This document shows, in pieces, positions 1 to 7,710 of a stretch of 14,009 nt of DNA. Both the position numbers and the translations under genes were made by a program. The first letter of the stretch is position 1. Every line of letters starts with the position of its first letter. The notes under the pieces were generated by a model. It worked only from the letters and a program-made list of their open reading frames with translations. It did no database searches and was not told where the DNA came from. Source of the stretch: Oscillospiraceae bacterium (GTDB lineage: Bacteria > Bacillota > Clostridia > Oscillospirales > Oscillospiraceae); assembly GCA_016302405.1 (NCBI GenBank), contig JAEDNR010000046.1, positions 1 to 14,009 on the forward strand, written 5' to 3'.

Positions 1-239
1 AGATACTCCCGGACCAGCACCTGCATCAGCTCGTCCCGGTCGATCTTGCAGATCAGGCTGCGGGCATTGCCGTAGTTTGTAATGTAGGTGGGATCCTCCG
101 TCAGCAGGTAGCCAACGATCTGATTAATGGGGTTGTAACCTTTCTCAGACAGGGCATCGAACACACTTCGGAGAATGCGGCGCATGCTCTCTTTGTCATC
201 GCTGGGGACTGTAAAGGTCAGGGTATCGGAATCCGTCAT
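1..239 (-). CDS. ireB: IreB family regulatory phosphoprotein, 3' end outside window
   Basis: The visible 79 codons match the UPF0297/IreB family closely: the core GYNPINQIVGYLLTEDP, then a Tyr-Asn-x-Ala-Arg segment and KIDRDEL. Family members are about 80-90 residues, so only the last few residues are missing at the window edge. In Enterococcus, IreB is a substrate of the Ser/Thr kinase IreK and influences cephalosporin tolerance; Thr residues near the N terminus are the phosphosites. Here Thr2, Thr6, Thr8 and Thr10 are candidates by analogy. The ATG at 237-239 has a strong AAGGAGG site (248-254) and its own promoter upstream. In Firmicutes the gene is usually followed by the ruvX/yrrK homologue, which would lie outside this window. 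Family assignment is firm; function in this organism is inferred. Confidence 0.92.
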   Translation of the reverse strand, partial: MTDSDTLTFTVPSDDKESMRRILRSVFDALSEKGYNPINQIVGYLLTEDPTYITNYGNARSLICKIDRDELMQVLVREY

Positions 240-274
240 GGTCTCAGCCTCCTTATCAGGAAAATAATACAGTT

Positions 275-303
275 ATTATACGCCAGAAAGGGGAGGGTGT
301 AAA
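275..303 (-). promoter_or_regulatory. Sigma-A type promoter of ireB
   Basis: On the minus strand TTTACA (298-303) and TATAAT (275-280) are separated by exactly 17 bp, with the ireB ribosome site about 20 bp further on. No convincing terminator separates it from the end of pheT: a 7-bp inverted repeat overlaps the pheT stop, but it has a 2-nt centre and is followed by A-rich rather than T-rich sequence. Read-through from pheST is therefore possible. Confidence 0.85.
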
Positions 304-339
304 GCCCTAAACGGAAATTTTTTGTGAACTTTTGTTTTC

Positions 340-2727
340 TTAACGCAGAACTGCGTTCAGTTTTTCCTTCAGGGAAGCAAGGACTTTGCTCATGACACCC
401 TCGGAGTCCGCGTCGGTAAGCGTCCGCTCATCGGAGCGCAGCTCAAGAGAGAAGGCCATGCTCTTCTTGCCCTCCGGCACGCCGGTGCCCCGGTAGATGT
501 CGAACAGCTTGACGCTGCGCAGGAGCTTCCCAGCGGCGCCCGTAATCACGTCCTCGGCCTGGGCAACGGTGACTTCTTCGTCGCAAACCAGCGCCAGGTC
601 ACGCATTACCGCGGGGTACTTGGGCAGGGGCGTGTAGGTGGGCTCAGGCAGGCGCAGCTCCATGAGGGCGCTGAGGTTGAGCTCGGCGCAGTAGACCTCG
701 CAATCCATGCCGTAGTTTTTTACCACCAGAGGATGCACCTGACCCATAACGCCAACACAGACACCATCCACGGTAATGGAGGCACAGCGCCCAGGATGAT
801 AGCTGGGATTCTGCTTTTCGGCAGCGTATTCCGCTTTTCGGATCCGCAGTCCGGCAAAGATCGCTTCGAGCTCTCCTTTCAGTGTGAAGAAGGTCTCGCC
901 GGAACCATAGGTGCCCAGAACCAGTTTTTTGGGCTCCTGAGGAAGTATCTGACCCTCGGTAGGAAGATACACCTTAGCAATCTCATAAAGCTTGACAGCC
1001 TTGTTGTGGTATGCATTGTTCCGGGCAAGGATCTCCAGCATGGAGGGCAGGGCAATGGTACGCATCACAGAGGTATCCTCGCCCAGAGGATTCTGGATCC
1101 GCATGCACCGGCGCAGAGGGGAGTCGGCAGGAAGCCGGATCTGGTCAAAAACAGCCGGGGAGACGAAGGAATAGGTGATAATCTCGTTGTAACCCAGTCC
1201 GCGGCAGAAGGTTCCCGCCTGGGCTTCCAGCTTCATTTCAGCGGAATAGCCGCCTTGCGTGGAGTTCTTGAACTCCGTGATGGGAATGGCGTTGTAGCCA
1301 TAGGAACGGCCGATCTCCTCGGCAATATCCGCCGTCAGGATAAGGTCAGGACGGAAAGAGGGGACAAGGATCTCGTCGCCTTCCACGGGGATCTCCAGAT
1401 TGGCAAGATACTTTACCATATCCTCCCGGGAAATCTCCGTACCCAGCAGGTCATTGATCCGGTCAGGCTCCAGACGGACGCGGCGGGATTCAGGAACGTA
1501 ATGGATCACATCGATGGTTCCGTCCAGCACATCGCCGCAGCCCAGCAGCTCAACCAGCTCGCAGGCTCGCTGCACCGCCGGAACGGTCAACATGGGGTCC
1601 AGGTTTTTCTCAAATTTTCCGGAGGCCTCGGTACGCATGCCCAGAGCCAAAGCGGTCTGACGGATGGAGGTACCGTTAAAGTTAGCGGACTCGAAGACTA
1701 CCATGGAGGTGTCGTCTACGATCTCGGAGTTCTCGCCGCCCATGATGCCGGCAAGGCCGATGGGCTTGGTGTCGTCAGCAATGACAAGCATTCCCGGCTT
1801 CAGGGGACGGACAGTGCCGTCCAGGGTGGTAAGGGTCTCTCCGGCCTCGGCCTCCCGAACCACGATTTTCCCGGAGGAAACGTATCGGTAGTCAAAGGCG
1901 TGCATGGGCTGGCCGTATTCCAGCATTACATAGTTGGTGATGTCAACGATATTGTTAATAGGACGGACGCCGTTGGCGCGCAGACGCTGCCGCAGCCACT
2001 TGGGGGAGGGGCCGATTTTTACATTGGCCACCATCCGGGAGGAGTAGCGGCTGCATTTATCCGCAGCGGGAACCTCCACATCCAGATGCTCGAAGATGCT
2101 GCCGGCGCAGCTCCCGTGAACCACGGGCTCGTGGTGACGCATGGGCTTTCCAAAGGCCGCCGCCGCTTCCCGAGCAAGACCGATAATGGAGTAGCAGTCG
2201 GGACGGTTATTGGTGATCTCGAATTCCACCACGGTGTCGTCGTTTCCGATGACCTGGTTGATGTCCTGCCCGATGCTGCATTCCTCGTCGTTCAGGATCC
2301 AGATGCCGTCGGCAAATACGCCGGGCAGGTCATTCTGGGTCAGACCCAGCTCCGCGAAGGAGCAGAGCATGCCGTTGGACAGTTCTCCCCGGAGCTTGCC
2401 TTTGGTGATGTGCACGCCGCCGGGGAGCCAGGAGTTGTGCAGAGCCACGGGGACCAGATCCCCCTCATGGACATTCTGGGCACCGGTGACGATCTGTATG
2501 GGCTCCTCGCCGCCGACATTCACCTGACAGATCCACATGTGGTCGGAGTTGGGATGGCGGACCATGGAGAGGACCTTGCCGACGACCACGTTTTTGATCT
2601 CAGCATCCATCCGCTCCCAGGTTTCCACCTTCTGACCGAAGACGGTCATGGTTTCAACAAATTCTTTATCGCTTACTTCGCGCAGATCCACGAAGTCTTC
2701 ATTCAGCCATTTTCTGTTCAGTCTCAT
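340..2727 (-). CDS. pheT: Phenylalanine-tRNA ligase beta subunit
   Basis: At 795 residues the length is normal for bacterial PheT, the large subunit of the cytoplasmic alpha2-beta2 phenylalanyl-tRNA synthetase. The order of domains is typical: N-terminal fold and EMAP/tRNA-binding OB domain around 40-150 (RHPNSDHMWICQV, IVTGAQNV), B3/B4 editing region around 210-385 (NIVDITNYVMLEYGQPMHAFD), B5 domain around 405-475, catalytic-like core around 480-690, and C-terminal anticodon-binding FDX-ACB domain around 700-795 (PKYPAVMRDLALV). The ATG at 2725-2727 has an AGGAGGT site (2737-2743) and lies 16 bp after the pheS stop, so the pair is one transcription unit controlled by the T-box ahead of pheS. 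A 666-codon opposite-strand frame across the gene is a shadow. Nothing looks truncated. Confidence 0.98.
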   Translation of the reverse strand: MRLNRKWLNEDFVDLREVSDKEFVETMTVFGQKVETWERMDAEIKNVVVGKVLSMVRHPNSDHMWICQVNVGGEEPIQIVTGAQNVHEGDLVPVALHNSWLPGGVHITKGKLRGELSNGMLCSFAELGLTQNDLPGVFADGIWILNDEECSIGQDINQVIGNDDTVVEFEITNNRPDCYSIIGLAREAAAAFGKPMRHHEPVVHGSCAGSIFEHLDVEVPAADKCSRYSSRMVANVKIGPSPKWLRQRLRANGVRPINNIVDITNYVMLEYGQPMHAFDYRYVSSGKIVVREAEAGETLTTLDGTVRPLKPGMLVIADDTKPIGLAGIMGGENSEIVDDTSMVVFESANFNGTSIRQTALALGMRTEASGKFEKNLDPMLTVPAVQRACELVELLGCGDVLDGTIDVIHYVPESRRVRLEPDRINDLLGTEISREDMVKYLANLEIPVEGDEILVPSFRPDLILTADIAEEIGRSYGYNAIPITEFKNSTQGGYSAEMKLEAQAGTFCRGLGYNEIITYSFVSPAVFDQIRLPADSPLRRCMRIQNPLGEDTSVMRTIALPSMLEILARNNAYHNKAVKLYEIAKVYLPTEGQILPQEPKKLVLGTYGSGETFFTLKGELEAIFAGLRIRKAEYAAEKQNPSYHPGRCASITVDGVCVGVMGQVHPLVVKNYGMDCEVYCAELNLSALMELRLPEPTYTPLPKYPAVMRDLALVCDEEVTVAQAEDVITGAAGKLLRSVKLFDIYRGTGVPEGKKSMAFSLELRSDERTLTDADSEGVMSKVLASLKEKLNAVLR

Positions 2728-2743
2728 TATTGACGCACCTCCT

Positions 2744-3787
2744 TTAGAACTGGTTCAGAAACCGAATATCGTTATCGAAGATCAGACGCAGATCGTTGAT
2801 CTTCAGACGGCCCATGGCCATCCGTTCCAGGCCCATGCCAAAGGCAAAGCCGGTATACTTGTTTGGATCAATGCCGCAGCATTCCAGTACCTTGGGATGG
2901 ACCATTCCGGCGCCCAGCAGCTCGATCCAGCCCTCACCGTGGCAGGTGGAGCATACCTGACCGTTCACTTCGCCGGTGCCGTGGCACTTGTGGCACTGCA
3001 TGTCCATTTCGCAGCTGGGCTCCGTGAAGGGGAAGTGATGGGGACGGAACCGCATCTGGGCATCTTCGCCGTAGAGTTTGCGCATCATGGTAATAAGCGC
3101 ACCCTTGAGGTCGCCCATGGTGATGTGCTCATCCACAACCAGGCCTTCGATCTGGTGGAACATGGGGGAGTGGGTGGCATCGGCCTCATCCTTCCGGAAA
3201 ACACGGCCGGGAGCCAGCATGCACAGCGGCGGCTTGTGGGTTTCCATATAGCGGATCTGCATGGGGCTGGTCTGGGTCCGCAGGAGCACGGAGTCGTCGT
3301 CCGTGAAATAGAAGGTATCGGAACGATCCCGGGAGGGATGTCCTTCCTCGATGTTCAGCCGGGTGAAGTTGTAGTCCGCCAGCTCAACCTCAGGTCCTTC
3401 CACCACCTGATAGCCAAGGCCAACGAATACGTCCTTGATCTGCTGCAGGACCTGATTCATGGGATGCTGATGGCCAACCGCCACTGCCGTCCCGGGAATG
3501 GTCACATCCACTGCTTCGGAAGCTAATTTTGCTTCCAGGACGGAGGCGTGGATCTCAGCTTTCCGCTCCTCCAGCTTTTCCTCAATAGCGGCGCGGACGG
3601 AGTTGGCAAGCTGTCCCATGACAGGCCGCTCCTCAGCCGTGAGCTTACCCATCTGCTTGAGGACAGCGGTGAGCTCACCTTTCTTGCCCAGCAGCTTAAC
3701 CCGCAGCTCTTCCAGAGCGGCAGGTGTGGATGCTTCCTCCAGGGCGGCCATTGCCTGGGAGCGAATGCTTTCCAGTTGTTGTTTCAT
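2744..3787 (-). CDS. pheS: Phenylalanine-tRNA ligase alpha subunit
   Basis: PheS carries the class II aminoacylation site that charges tRNA-Phe together with PheT. The protein is 347 residues (B. subtilis PheS is about 344). It has an N-terminal coiled-coil arm (1-90), then GPEVE (131-135), motif 2 with GRVFRKDEADATHSPMFHQ around 194-212, and motif 3 GFAFGMGLERMAM around 313-325. The ATG at 3785-3787 is chosen because AGGAGG lies 7 nt upstream (3795-3800); an upstream in-frame extension of 19 codons would run through the T-box terminator. Odd detail: between EPSCEMD and GWIELLGAGMVHP there are two CxxCHGxG units (Cys265/268 and 279/282). These resemble a DnaJ-type zinc knuckle and are more regular than the usual four-cysteine insert. 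They probably bind zinc, which is inference. Confidence 0.98.
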   Translation of the reverse strand: MKQQLESIRSQAMAALEEASTPAALEELRVKLLGKKGELTAVLKQMGKLTAEERPVMGQLANSVRAAIEEKLEERKAEIHASVLEAKLASEAVDVTIPGTAVAVGHQHPMNQVLQQIKDVFVGLGYQVVEGPEVELADYNFTRLNIEEGHPSRDRSDTFYFTDDDSVLLRTQTSPMQIRYMETHKPPLCMLAPGRVFRKDEADATHSPMFHQIEGLVVDEHITMGDLKGALITMMRKLYGEDAQMRFRPHHFPFTEPSCEMDMQCHKCHGTGEVNGQVCSTCHGEGWIELLGAGMVHPKVLECCGIDPNKYTGFAFGMGLERMAMGRLKINDLRLIFDNDIRFLNQF

Positions 3788-3807
3788 GTTCTTTCCTCCT
3801 AAAAATG

Positions 3808-3841
3808 AAAAAACCCTTCGATCCCGAACCGGGACGAAAGG
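3808..3841 (-). terminator. T-box intrinsic terminator
   Basis: On the minus strand CCTTTCGTCCCG pairs with CGGGATCGAAGG around a 3-nt GTT loop (one C-C mismatch and two G-U pairs), followed by G and six T (3808-3813). The 5' side overlaps the sequence needed for the competing antiterminator just upstream, as expected for a T-box. Confidence 0.9.
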
Positions 3842-4074
3842 CAATGCTTCCGCGGTACCACCCGCATTTTCGCCGCTGAAGACGGCGCGCTTTCGGACAC
3901 AATCATGTCCAAGATGGATAACGGCATCACCCGTCCGGCCCTACTCGCGCGTGCATTCAGGCGGCGGCTCCCGGGAGAAAGCCCAACGCTGCACGCAAGC
4001 GGCTTCCACCATCCCGCTCTCGCTGTGTGCGCAAAACCAACGCAAGGCAGCCCGATCACTGCTTTTTCATATCT
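3808..4074 (-). promoter_or_regulatory. T-box riboswitch leader of pheST
   Basis: On the minus strand the leader shows the T-box hallmark GGGTGGTACCGCGG (complement of 3850-3863), the conserved CGTTATC after a small stem III (about 3916-3934), a stem I region with an AGTGA S-turn-like element and a GGTGGAAGCC segment near 4001-4010, and an intrinsic terminator before pheS. T-boxes sense uncharged tRNA: binding of its CCA end to the T-box bulge stabilises an antiterminator. For pheST the specifier should be UUC. One UUC is found on the 3' side of stem I (complement of 3977-3979), but it is followed by U, not the usual purine, and I could not fold the specifier loop with certainty. This leader accounts for the whole gap upstream of pheS. 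Confidence 0.93.
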
Positions 4075-4079
4075 TCCCA

Positions 4080-4108
4080 ATAGTAACACAATCATCTGTA
4101 ATTTGCAA
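4080..4108 (-). promoter_or_regulatory. Promoter of the pheST T-box transcript
   Basis: On the minus strand TTGCAA (4103-4108) and TACTAT (4080-4085) are 17 bp apart; transcription should begin near 4073-4074. It stands back to back with the promoter of the M32 carboxypeptidase, with 18 bp between the two -35 boxes. Confidence 0.75.
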
Positions 4109-4126
4109 GCACTTTTTCTCTTTTTC

Positions 4127-4155
4127 TTGACGAACCGGATAGAACGTGGTATGTT
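4127..4155 (+). promoter_or_regulatory. Promoter of the M32 carboxypeptidase operon
   Basis: TTGACG (4127-4132) and TATGTT (4150-4155) are separated by 17 bp, and the GGAG ribosome site follows at 4171-4174. The -35 box is near consensus, the -10 box weaker. Confidence 0.7.
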
Positions 4156-4182
4156 GTTTTTATATAAAAAGGAGTGAGCACT

Positions 4183-5694
4183 ATGCAGTATGAATCCGTC
4201 GCCCAGGCCCTGGAGGCTCTTGACCGCACCCAGAAAACGGAAGCCGCTTATAACCATGCCATGGGTGTTTTATATCTGGACGCCGCCACCGCCGCGCCGA
4301 AGGGAAGCTATGTTGGCCGGGGAAATACCATGGAGGTCCTGTCAAGACTCATCTATGACCTTTCCACCAGTCCGGAAAGAGGGGAGCTTCTTTCCTACCT
4401 GGAATCCCACGCTCTGGAGCTGGATCCCGTCCGGCAGCGGCAGGTGGAAGTGATCCGGAAGGACTATGACCGTTCCCATAAGATCCCCGCAGAAGAATTC
4501 GTTGCCTATCAGGTGTTGCTGAACGATGCGGGTGCCGTGTGGGAAAAGGCGAAAAATGAAAACGATTTTCCTTCCTTTGCGCCGTATCTGGAAAAGATCG
4601 TAGATTATAACCGGAAGTTTGCAGGGTACTTCAATCCTGAGATGGCCCCTTATGACGCGCTGCTTAACGAGTATGAGGAAGGCATGAATATGGTTACGCT
4701 GGACGCTTTTTTTGCCCAGCTGCGCAGTACCATCGTACCACTTATCGGGAAGATTTCCGAGAAGCCGCCCATTGATGACAGCTTCCTGGCAAGAACCTAT
4801 CCTGTGGAGCAGCAACGCAGGCTTTCTGACTATCTGATGGAAACCCTGGGCTTGGACCGTAACTACTGCGGAATCGCGGAAACGGAGCATCCCTTTACCA
4901 CAAACTTTAACAATAAGGATGTGCGCATTACCACCCATTATTACGAGAACAGCCTGGCGTCCAGCATGTATTCCGTAATCCACGAGGGCGGTCACGCCCT
5001 CTATGAGCTGAACGCGGATGATCAGTATAACGCTACCGTTCTCAGCGGCGGTGTGTCCATGGGTATTCACGAAAGCCAGAGCCGGTTCTACGAAAATCTC
5101 ATTGGCAGGAGCCGTCCCTTTATCCATGCCGTTTTCCCGAAAATCAAAGCTTTCTTCCCGGAGCAGCTTCAGGATGTGGACGAAGAAATGTTCTACCAGG
5201 CTGTCAACAAAGCCCAGCCCAGTCTTATCCGCACGGAGTCCGACGAGCTTACCTACTCCCTTCACATTATGGTCCGCTATGAGATCGAAAAGCAGCTCAT
5301 TTCCGGAGCGCTTACCGTGGCGGATGTACCTGTCCGGTGGAACGAGTTGTACCGGGAATACCTGGGGGTGGAGGTCCCCAATGACCGGCAAGGCTGTCTT
5401 CAGGATTCCCACTGGTCCGGCGGAAGTATTGGATATTTCCCCTCTTACGCGCTGGGCAGTGCCTACGGCGCTCAGATGCTCTGCAGCATGCAGCAGGAGC
5501 TGGGCGATATTTTTGCCGATGTGGCAAAGGGTGATCTGTCCCGGATCACCGGCTGGCTGAAAGAGCATATTCACAAATATGCCAGCTTCAAAAAGCCTGG
5601 GGTACTGTTTTCGGATGCCTGCGGCAAATTTGACCCGAAGTATTATACTGATTATCTGACAACAAAGTTTACCGAACTGTATCATCTGGACTGA
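4183..5694 (+). CDS. M32 family metallocarboxypeptidase (carboxypeptidase Taq type)
   Basis: This 503-residue protein matches the length and fold markers of peptidase family M32, cytoplasmic zinc carboxypeptidases that trim residues from peptide C termini. The zinc site is HEGGH at 267-271 (His267, catalytic Glu268, His271). It is followed by HESQSR at 296-301, which supplies the third zinc ligand Glu297 and the family signature. The C-terminal GSIGYFPSYALGSAYGAQM segment is also typical. No signal peptide is seen. The ATG at 4183 is preferred because GGAG lies 8 nt upstream; a GTG at 4174 in the same frame overlaps that site. It heads a plus-strand run, and nnrD begins 14 bp after its stop. 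Its physiological substrate cannot be read from sequence; peptide recycling is the usual guess. Confidence 0.96.
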   Translation: MQYESVAQALEALDRTQKTEAAYNHAMGVLYLDAATAAPKGSYVGRGNTMEVLSRLIYDLSTSPERGELLSYLESHALELDPVRQRQVEVIRKDYDRSHKIPAEEFVAYQVLLNDAGAVWEKAKNENDFPSFAPYLEKIVDYNRKFAGYFNPEMAPYDALLNEYEEGMNMVTLDAFFAQLRSTIVPLIGKISEKPPIDDSFLARTYPVEQQRRLSDYLMETLGLDRNYCGIAETEHPFTTNFNNKDVRITTHYYENSLASSMYSVIHEGGHALYELNADDQYNATVLSGGVSMGIHESQSRFYENLIGRSRPFIHAVFPKIKAFFPEQLQDVDEEMFYQAVNKAQPSLIRTESDELTYSLHIMVRYEIEKQLISGALTVADVPVRWNELYREYLGVEVPNDRQGCLQDSHWSGGSIGYFPSYALGSAYGAQMLCSMQQELGDIFADVAKGDLSRITGWLKEHIHKYASFKKPGVLFSDACGKFDPKYYTDYLTTKFTELYHLD

Positions 5695-5708
5695 TGGGAG
5701 GAAAGCCT

Positions 5709-6551
5709 ATGGTGGAACTGACCGGGGACCAGGCTCTGGCATTGCTGCCGGACCGCAGTCCCGATGCCCATAAAGGGGATTTTGGACGGATCCTTCTTCT
5801 GTGCGGCAGCCGGGCCTATACCGGAAGCGCATATCTGGCCGCAATGGGCGCGCTTCGCGCCGGGGCGGGTCTGGTATTTCTGGGGGTGCCGGAGAGCATT
5901 TATGCCATTGAGGCAGTGAAGCTGAATGAGGCAATTGTTTTTCCCCTTCCGGATGCGGATGGTGCCCTCAGCCCGGACGCGGCGGCACAGATTGAAGAAA
6001 AGCTTTCCCGCATGGACGCGGTGCTCATAGGTCCCGGACTGGGACAGTCCTCCGGTGCCCTTGCGGCCCTGGAAACAGTCCTCCGGGAGGCGAAATGTCC
6101 GGTAGTTGTGGATGCCGATGGCATAAATCTTCTGGGAAAGCATAAAGCTTTACTGCGCGGAAGACAGTATCCTACGATCCTGACTCCTCATGAAATGGAA
6201 TTTGCCCGGCTTGGCGGCGACACATCGTCAGACCGTGCCGAAGCGGCGATAAACCTTGCCCGGACGCTTGGGTGTGTTCTGGTGCGCAAGGGTAGGGGAA
6301 CGCTGATCACCGACGGCACTGTAAGCTACCGCAATCTGACCGGAAATCCCGGCATGGCTGTTGGCGGAAGCGGCGATGTACTGGCGGGGATCATTACGGC
6401 GTTTCTGGGTCAGGGTCTTGGGCCCATGGAGGCGGCAGCCTGCGGCTGCTGGTTCCATGGAGCCGCGGGAGACCTGTGTGCCAGGGAACTGGGGCAGTAT
6501 GGCATGCTGCCTACGGACATGCTGGCAGTTTTACCGCGACTTCTGAAATAA
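5709..6551 (+). CDS. nnrD: ADP/ATP-dependent NAD(P)H-hydrate dehydratase
   Basis: This 280-residue protein is the C-terminal (ribokinase-fold) half of YjeF. It dehydrates the damaged S-form of NADHX and NADPHX back to NAD(P)H in the cytoplasm using ADP or ATP. Supporting motifs are HKGDFGRILLLCGS (21-34), AGAGLV (51-56), the nucleotide-binding VVDADGINLL (133-142), TPHEMEFARL (159-168), and the hallmark GGSGDVLAGI (219-228) with catalytic Asp223. The NnrE epimerase domain, often fused, is absent, so epimerisation would need another protein or occur spontaneously. The ATG at 5709 has GGGAGG 7 nt upstream (5696-5701); an earlier ATG at 5694 overlaps the preceding stop but has no ribosome site. 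In related Firmicutes nnrD, a lipoprotein, alr and ndoA are often neighbours; here alr is missing from the series. Confidence 0.95.
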   Translation: MVELTGDQALALLPDRSPDAHKGDFGRILLLCGSRAYTGSAYLAAMGALRAGAGLVFLGVPESIYAIEAVKLNEAIVFPLPDADGALSPDAAAQIEEKLSRMDAVLIGPGLGQSSGALAALETVLREAKCPVVVDADGINLLGKHKALLRGRQYPTILTPHEMEFARLGGDTSSDRAEAAINLARTLGCVLVRKGRGTLITDGTVSYRNLTGNPGMAVGGSGDVLAGIITAFLGQGLGPMEAAACGCWFHGAAGDLCARELGQYGMLPTDMLAVLPRLLK

Positions 6552-6563
6552 GGCGGGCTTTCC

Positions 6564-7121
6564 ATGAAACGGTTCGGTGCGGTCATACTGCTTGTGCTTT
6601 TCCTGTCCGGCTGCGGCGGAGCTTCCGGAGAAATGAACCGGAGTCTTATGCTGCGGGAAAAACTGCAAAAAGGGTCATGCGCTTTTACGGCAAAGGTAAC
6701 GGCGGACTACGGGGACAAGCTGTATACCTTCACACTGAACTGTGCGGGAGATACGCAGGGAGACCTTTCCTTTACCGTGGAGGAACCGGAGAGCATTTCC
6801 GGGATAACCGGCCGGATCACCGGGGCAGGGGGGGAATTGACCTTTGAAGATACCGCGCTTTCCTTTCCATTAATGGCGGACGGTCAGGTGACACCGGTGA
6901 GCGGCCCCTGGCTTTTGCTTAAGACCCTGCGCTCCGGCTATCTGTCCTCCGCGGGTATGGACGGAGAATACCTCCGCCTGTGCATGGACGACAGCTACCG
7001 GGACGATGCACTCCATCTGGATATTTGGGTAAACGGGGAGAATATGCCGGTCAAAGCGGAGATTCTCTACAGCGGGCGGAAGATCCTGTCGCTGGAAGTC
7101 GCTTCTTTTGCTATTTCGTAG
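6564..7121 (+). CDS. Putative lipoprotein, LolA/YdcC-like position
   Basis: This 185-residue protein begins with a classical lipoprotein signal: positively charged MKRF, a hydrophobic stretch, and lipobox LSGC with lipidated Cys17 followed by GG. The mature part has no membrane segment and reads as alternating short beta strands (TFTLNCAG, GDLSFTVEEP, GELTFEDTAL, LHLDIWVNG, PVKAEILYSG), consistent with a LolA/YdcC-like beta fold. That fold is a guess from pattern and context, since B. subtilis ydcC lies just upstream of alr and ndoA. It would be anchored on the outer face of the cytoplasmic membrane. It starts 12 bp after nnrD with an AAGGCGG site and is in one transcription unit with it. No function can be assigned from sequence alone. 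Confidence 0.85.
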   Translation: MKRFGAVILLVLFLSGCGGASGEMNRSLMLREKLQKGSCAFTAKVTADYGDKLYTFTLNCAGDTQGDLSFTVEEPESISGITGRITGAGGELTFEDTALSFPLMADGQVTPVSGPWLLLKTLRSGYLSSAGMDGEYLRLCMDDSYRDDALHLDIWVNGENMPVKAEILYSGRKILSLEVASFAIS

Positions 7122-7296
7122 CTTTTTGCCGTGAAAGATCATAGGATGATAAGGAGGCGGTACCGGGCCGGAAAACTGCGGAGATTTCCCGTAGAACCGT
7201 ATAAAAATCCTCTGTGCGTGGGACAATAGATACAGCCGCGTTACATAGGGATTCCGTCCGGTAGCGCGCCAAAGATATGCACGGAGAGTGAAGCCT
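7122..7296 (+). other. Gap between lipoprotein and toxin gene, no antitoxin gene found
   Basis: This 175-bp stretch is where relatives often carry alr and the ribbon-helix-helix antitoxin NdoAI. No frame encodes a credible protein. The longest open piece (GTG 7131 to TAG 7227-7229, 32 residues) lacks a ribosome site and uses rare AGG codons. An isolated AAGGAGG (7151-7157) has no ATG, GTG or TTG at a usable distance. A possible -10 TATAAA (7200-7205) lacks a -35 partner. It may be a leader or a remnant of lost genes. Confidence 0.5.
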
Positions 7297-7650
7297 ATGG
7301 ATAGCACAGTTAAGCGGGGCGACATCTTTTACGCCGACCTTTCCCCGGTGGTAGGCAGCGAACAGGGGGGAACCCGGCCTGTTCTCATTGTACAGAACGA
7401 TACCGGAAACCGGCATTCCCCCACGGTGATCGCCGCCGCCATTACCAGCCAGACGGGCAAGGCCCGGCTTCCAACACATATAAATATTCCCGGAGGAAGC
7501 GTTGGTCTGACAAAGGATTCCGTGATTCTTCTCGAGCAGATCCGTACCATTGACAAGCGGCGTCTGCGGGAGCATATGGGACGCCTGGACGAAAAGCAGA
7601 TGGCTCAGGTGGACGATGCCATCGCTGTCAGTTTTGGCCTGCATTCATGA
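7297..7650 (+). CDS. ndoA: EndoA/MazF (PemK) family mRNA interferase
   Basis: This 117-residue protein follows B. subtilis EndoA almost throughout: VKRGDIFYADLSPVVGSEQGG, RPVLIVQND, SPTVIAAAIT, KDSVILLEQIRTIDKRRL. EndoA cleaves single-stranded RNA at UACAU in B. subtilis and works as a dimer held by its antitoxin. Key family residues are present, including the Arg of GGTRPVL and the Thr-Ser of AITSQ. The ATG at 7297 is chosen over an in-frame GTG at 7288 because GGAG (7283-7286) gives about 10 nt spacing to the ATG but only 1 nt to the GTG. The usual antitoxin gene directly upstream is absent, so the toxin is either controlled by an unlinked antitoxin, weakly expressed, or used as a housekeeping RNase. 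A strong terminator follows. Confidence 0.95.
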   Translation: MDSTVKRGDIFYADLSPVVGSEQGGTRPVLIVQNDTGNRHSPTVIAAAITSQTGKARLPTHINIPGGSVGLTKDSVILLEQIRTIDKRRLREHMGRLDEKQMAQVDDAIAVSFGLHS

Positions 7651-7669
7651 AGCCCCAAAAGCGAATAAT

Positions 7670-7710
7670 TCCCCCCCTGCCGCATAGGATACGGCAGGGG
7701 GGGATTTCTT
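7670..7710 (+). terminator. Rho-independent terminator after ndoA
   Basis: A perfect 13-bp stem (7670-7682 with 7692-7704) contains seven consecutive C paired with seven consecutive G, closes over a 9-nt loop, and is followed by TTTCTTT. It lies 20 bp after the ndoA stop and ends the plus-strand run. Its 3' arm is also the only purine-rich stretch before the next gene. Confidence 0.88.

Noticed and set aside
340..362. Inverted repeat AACGCAG-CTGCGTT at the end of pheT as a terminator
   Set aside because: The centre is only 2 nt and the following minus-strand sequence is A-rich, not a T-run.
733..2733. Long plus-strand open frame (666 codons) opposite pheT
   Set aside because: It is a shadow of pheT caused by codon bias; the product is low-complexity, has no recognisable domain or ribosome site, and pheT is unambiguous.
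4342..5685. Long minus-strand open frame (447 codons) opposite the M32 carboxypeptidase
   Set aside because: Antisense shadow of a gene with clear catalytic motifs; no ribosome site or family match.
7131..7229. Small frame of 32 codons upstream of ndoA as a possible antitoxin
   Set aside because: No ribosome site before the GTG, rare AGG codons, and no resemblance to ribbon-helix-helix antitoxins.
7550..7578. TTGACA in ndoA with CATATG downstream as a promoter for the unknown gene
   Set aside because: The -35 is perfect by chance in a conserved coding stretch (Ile-Asp-Lys), and the -10 matches only half of the consensus.
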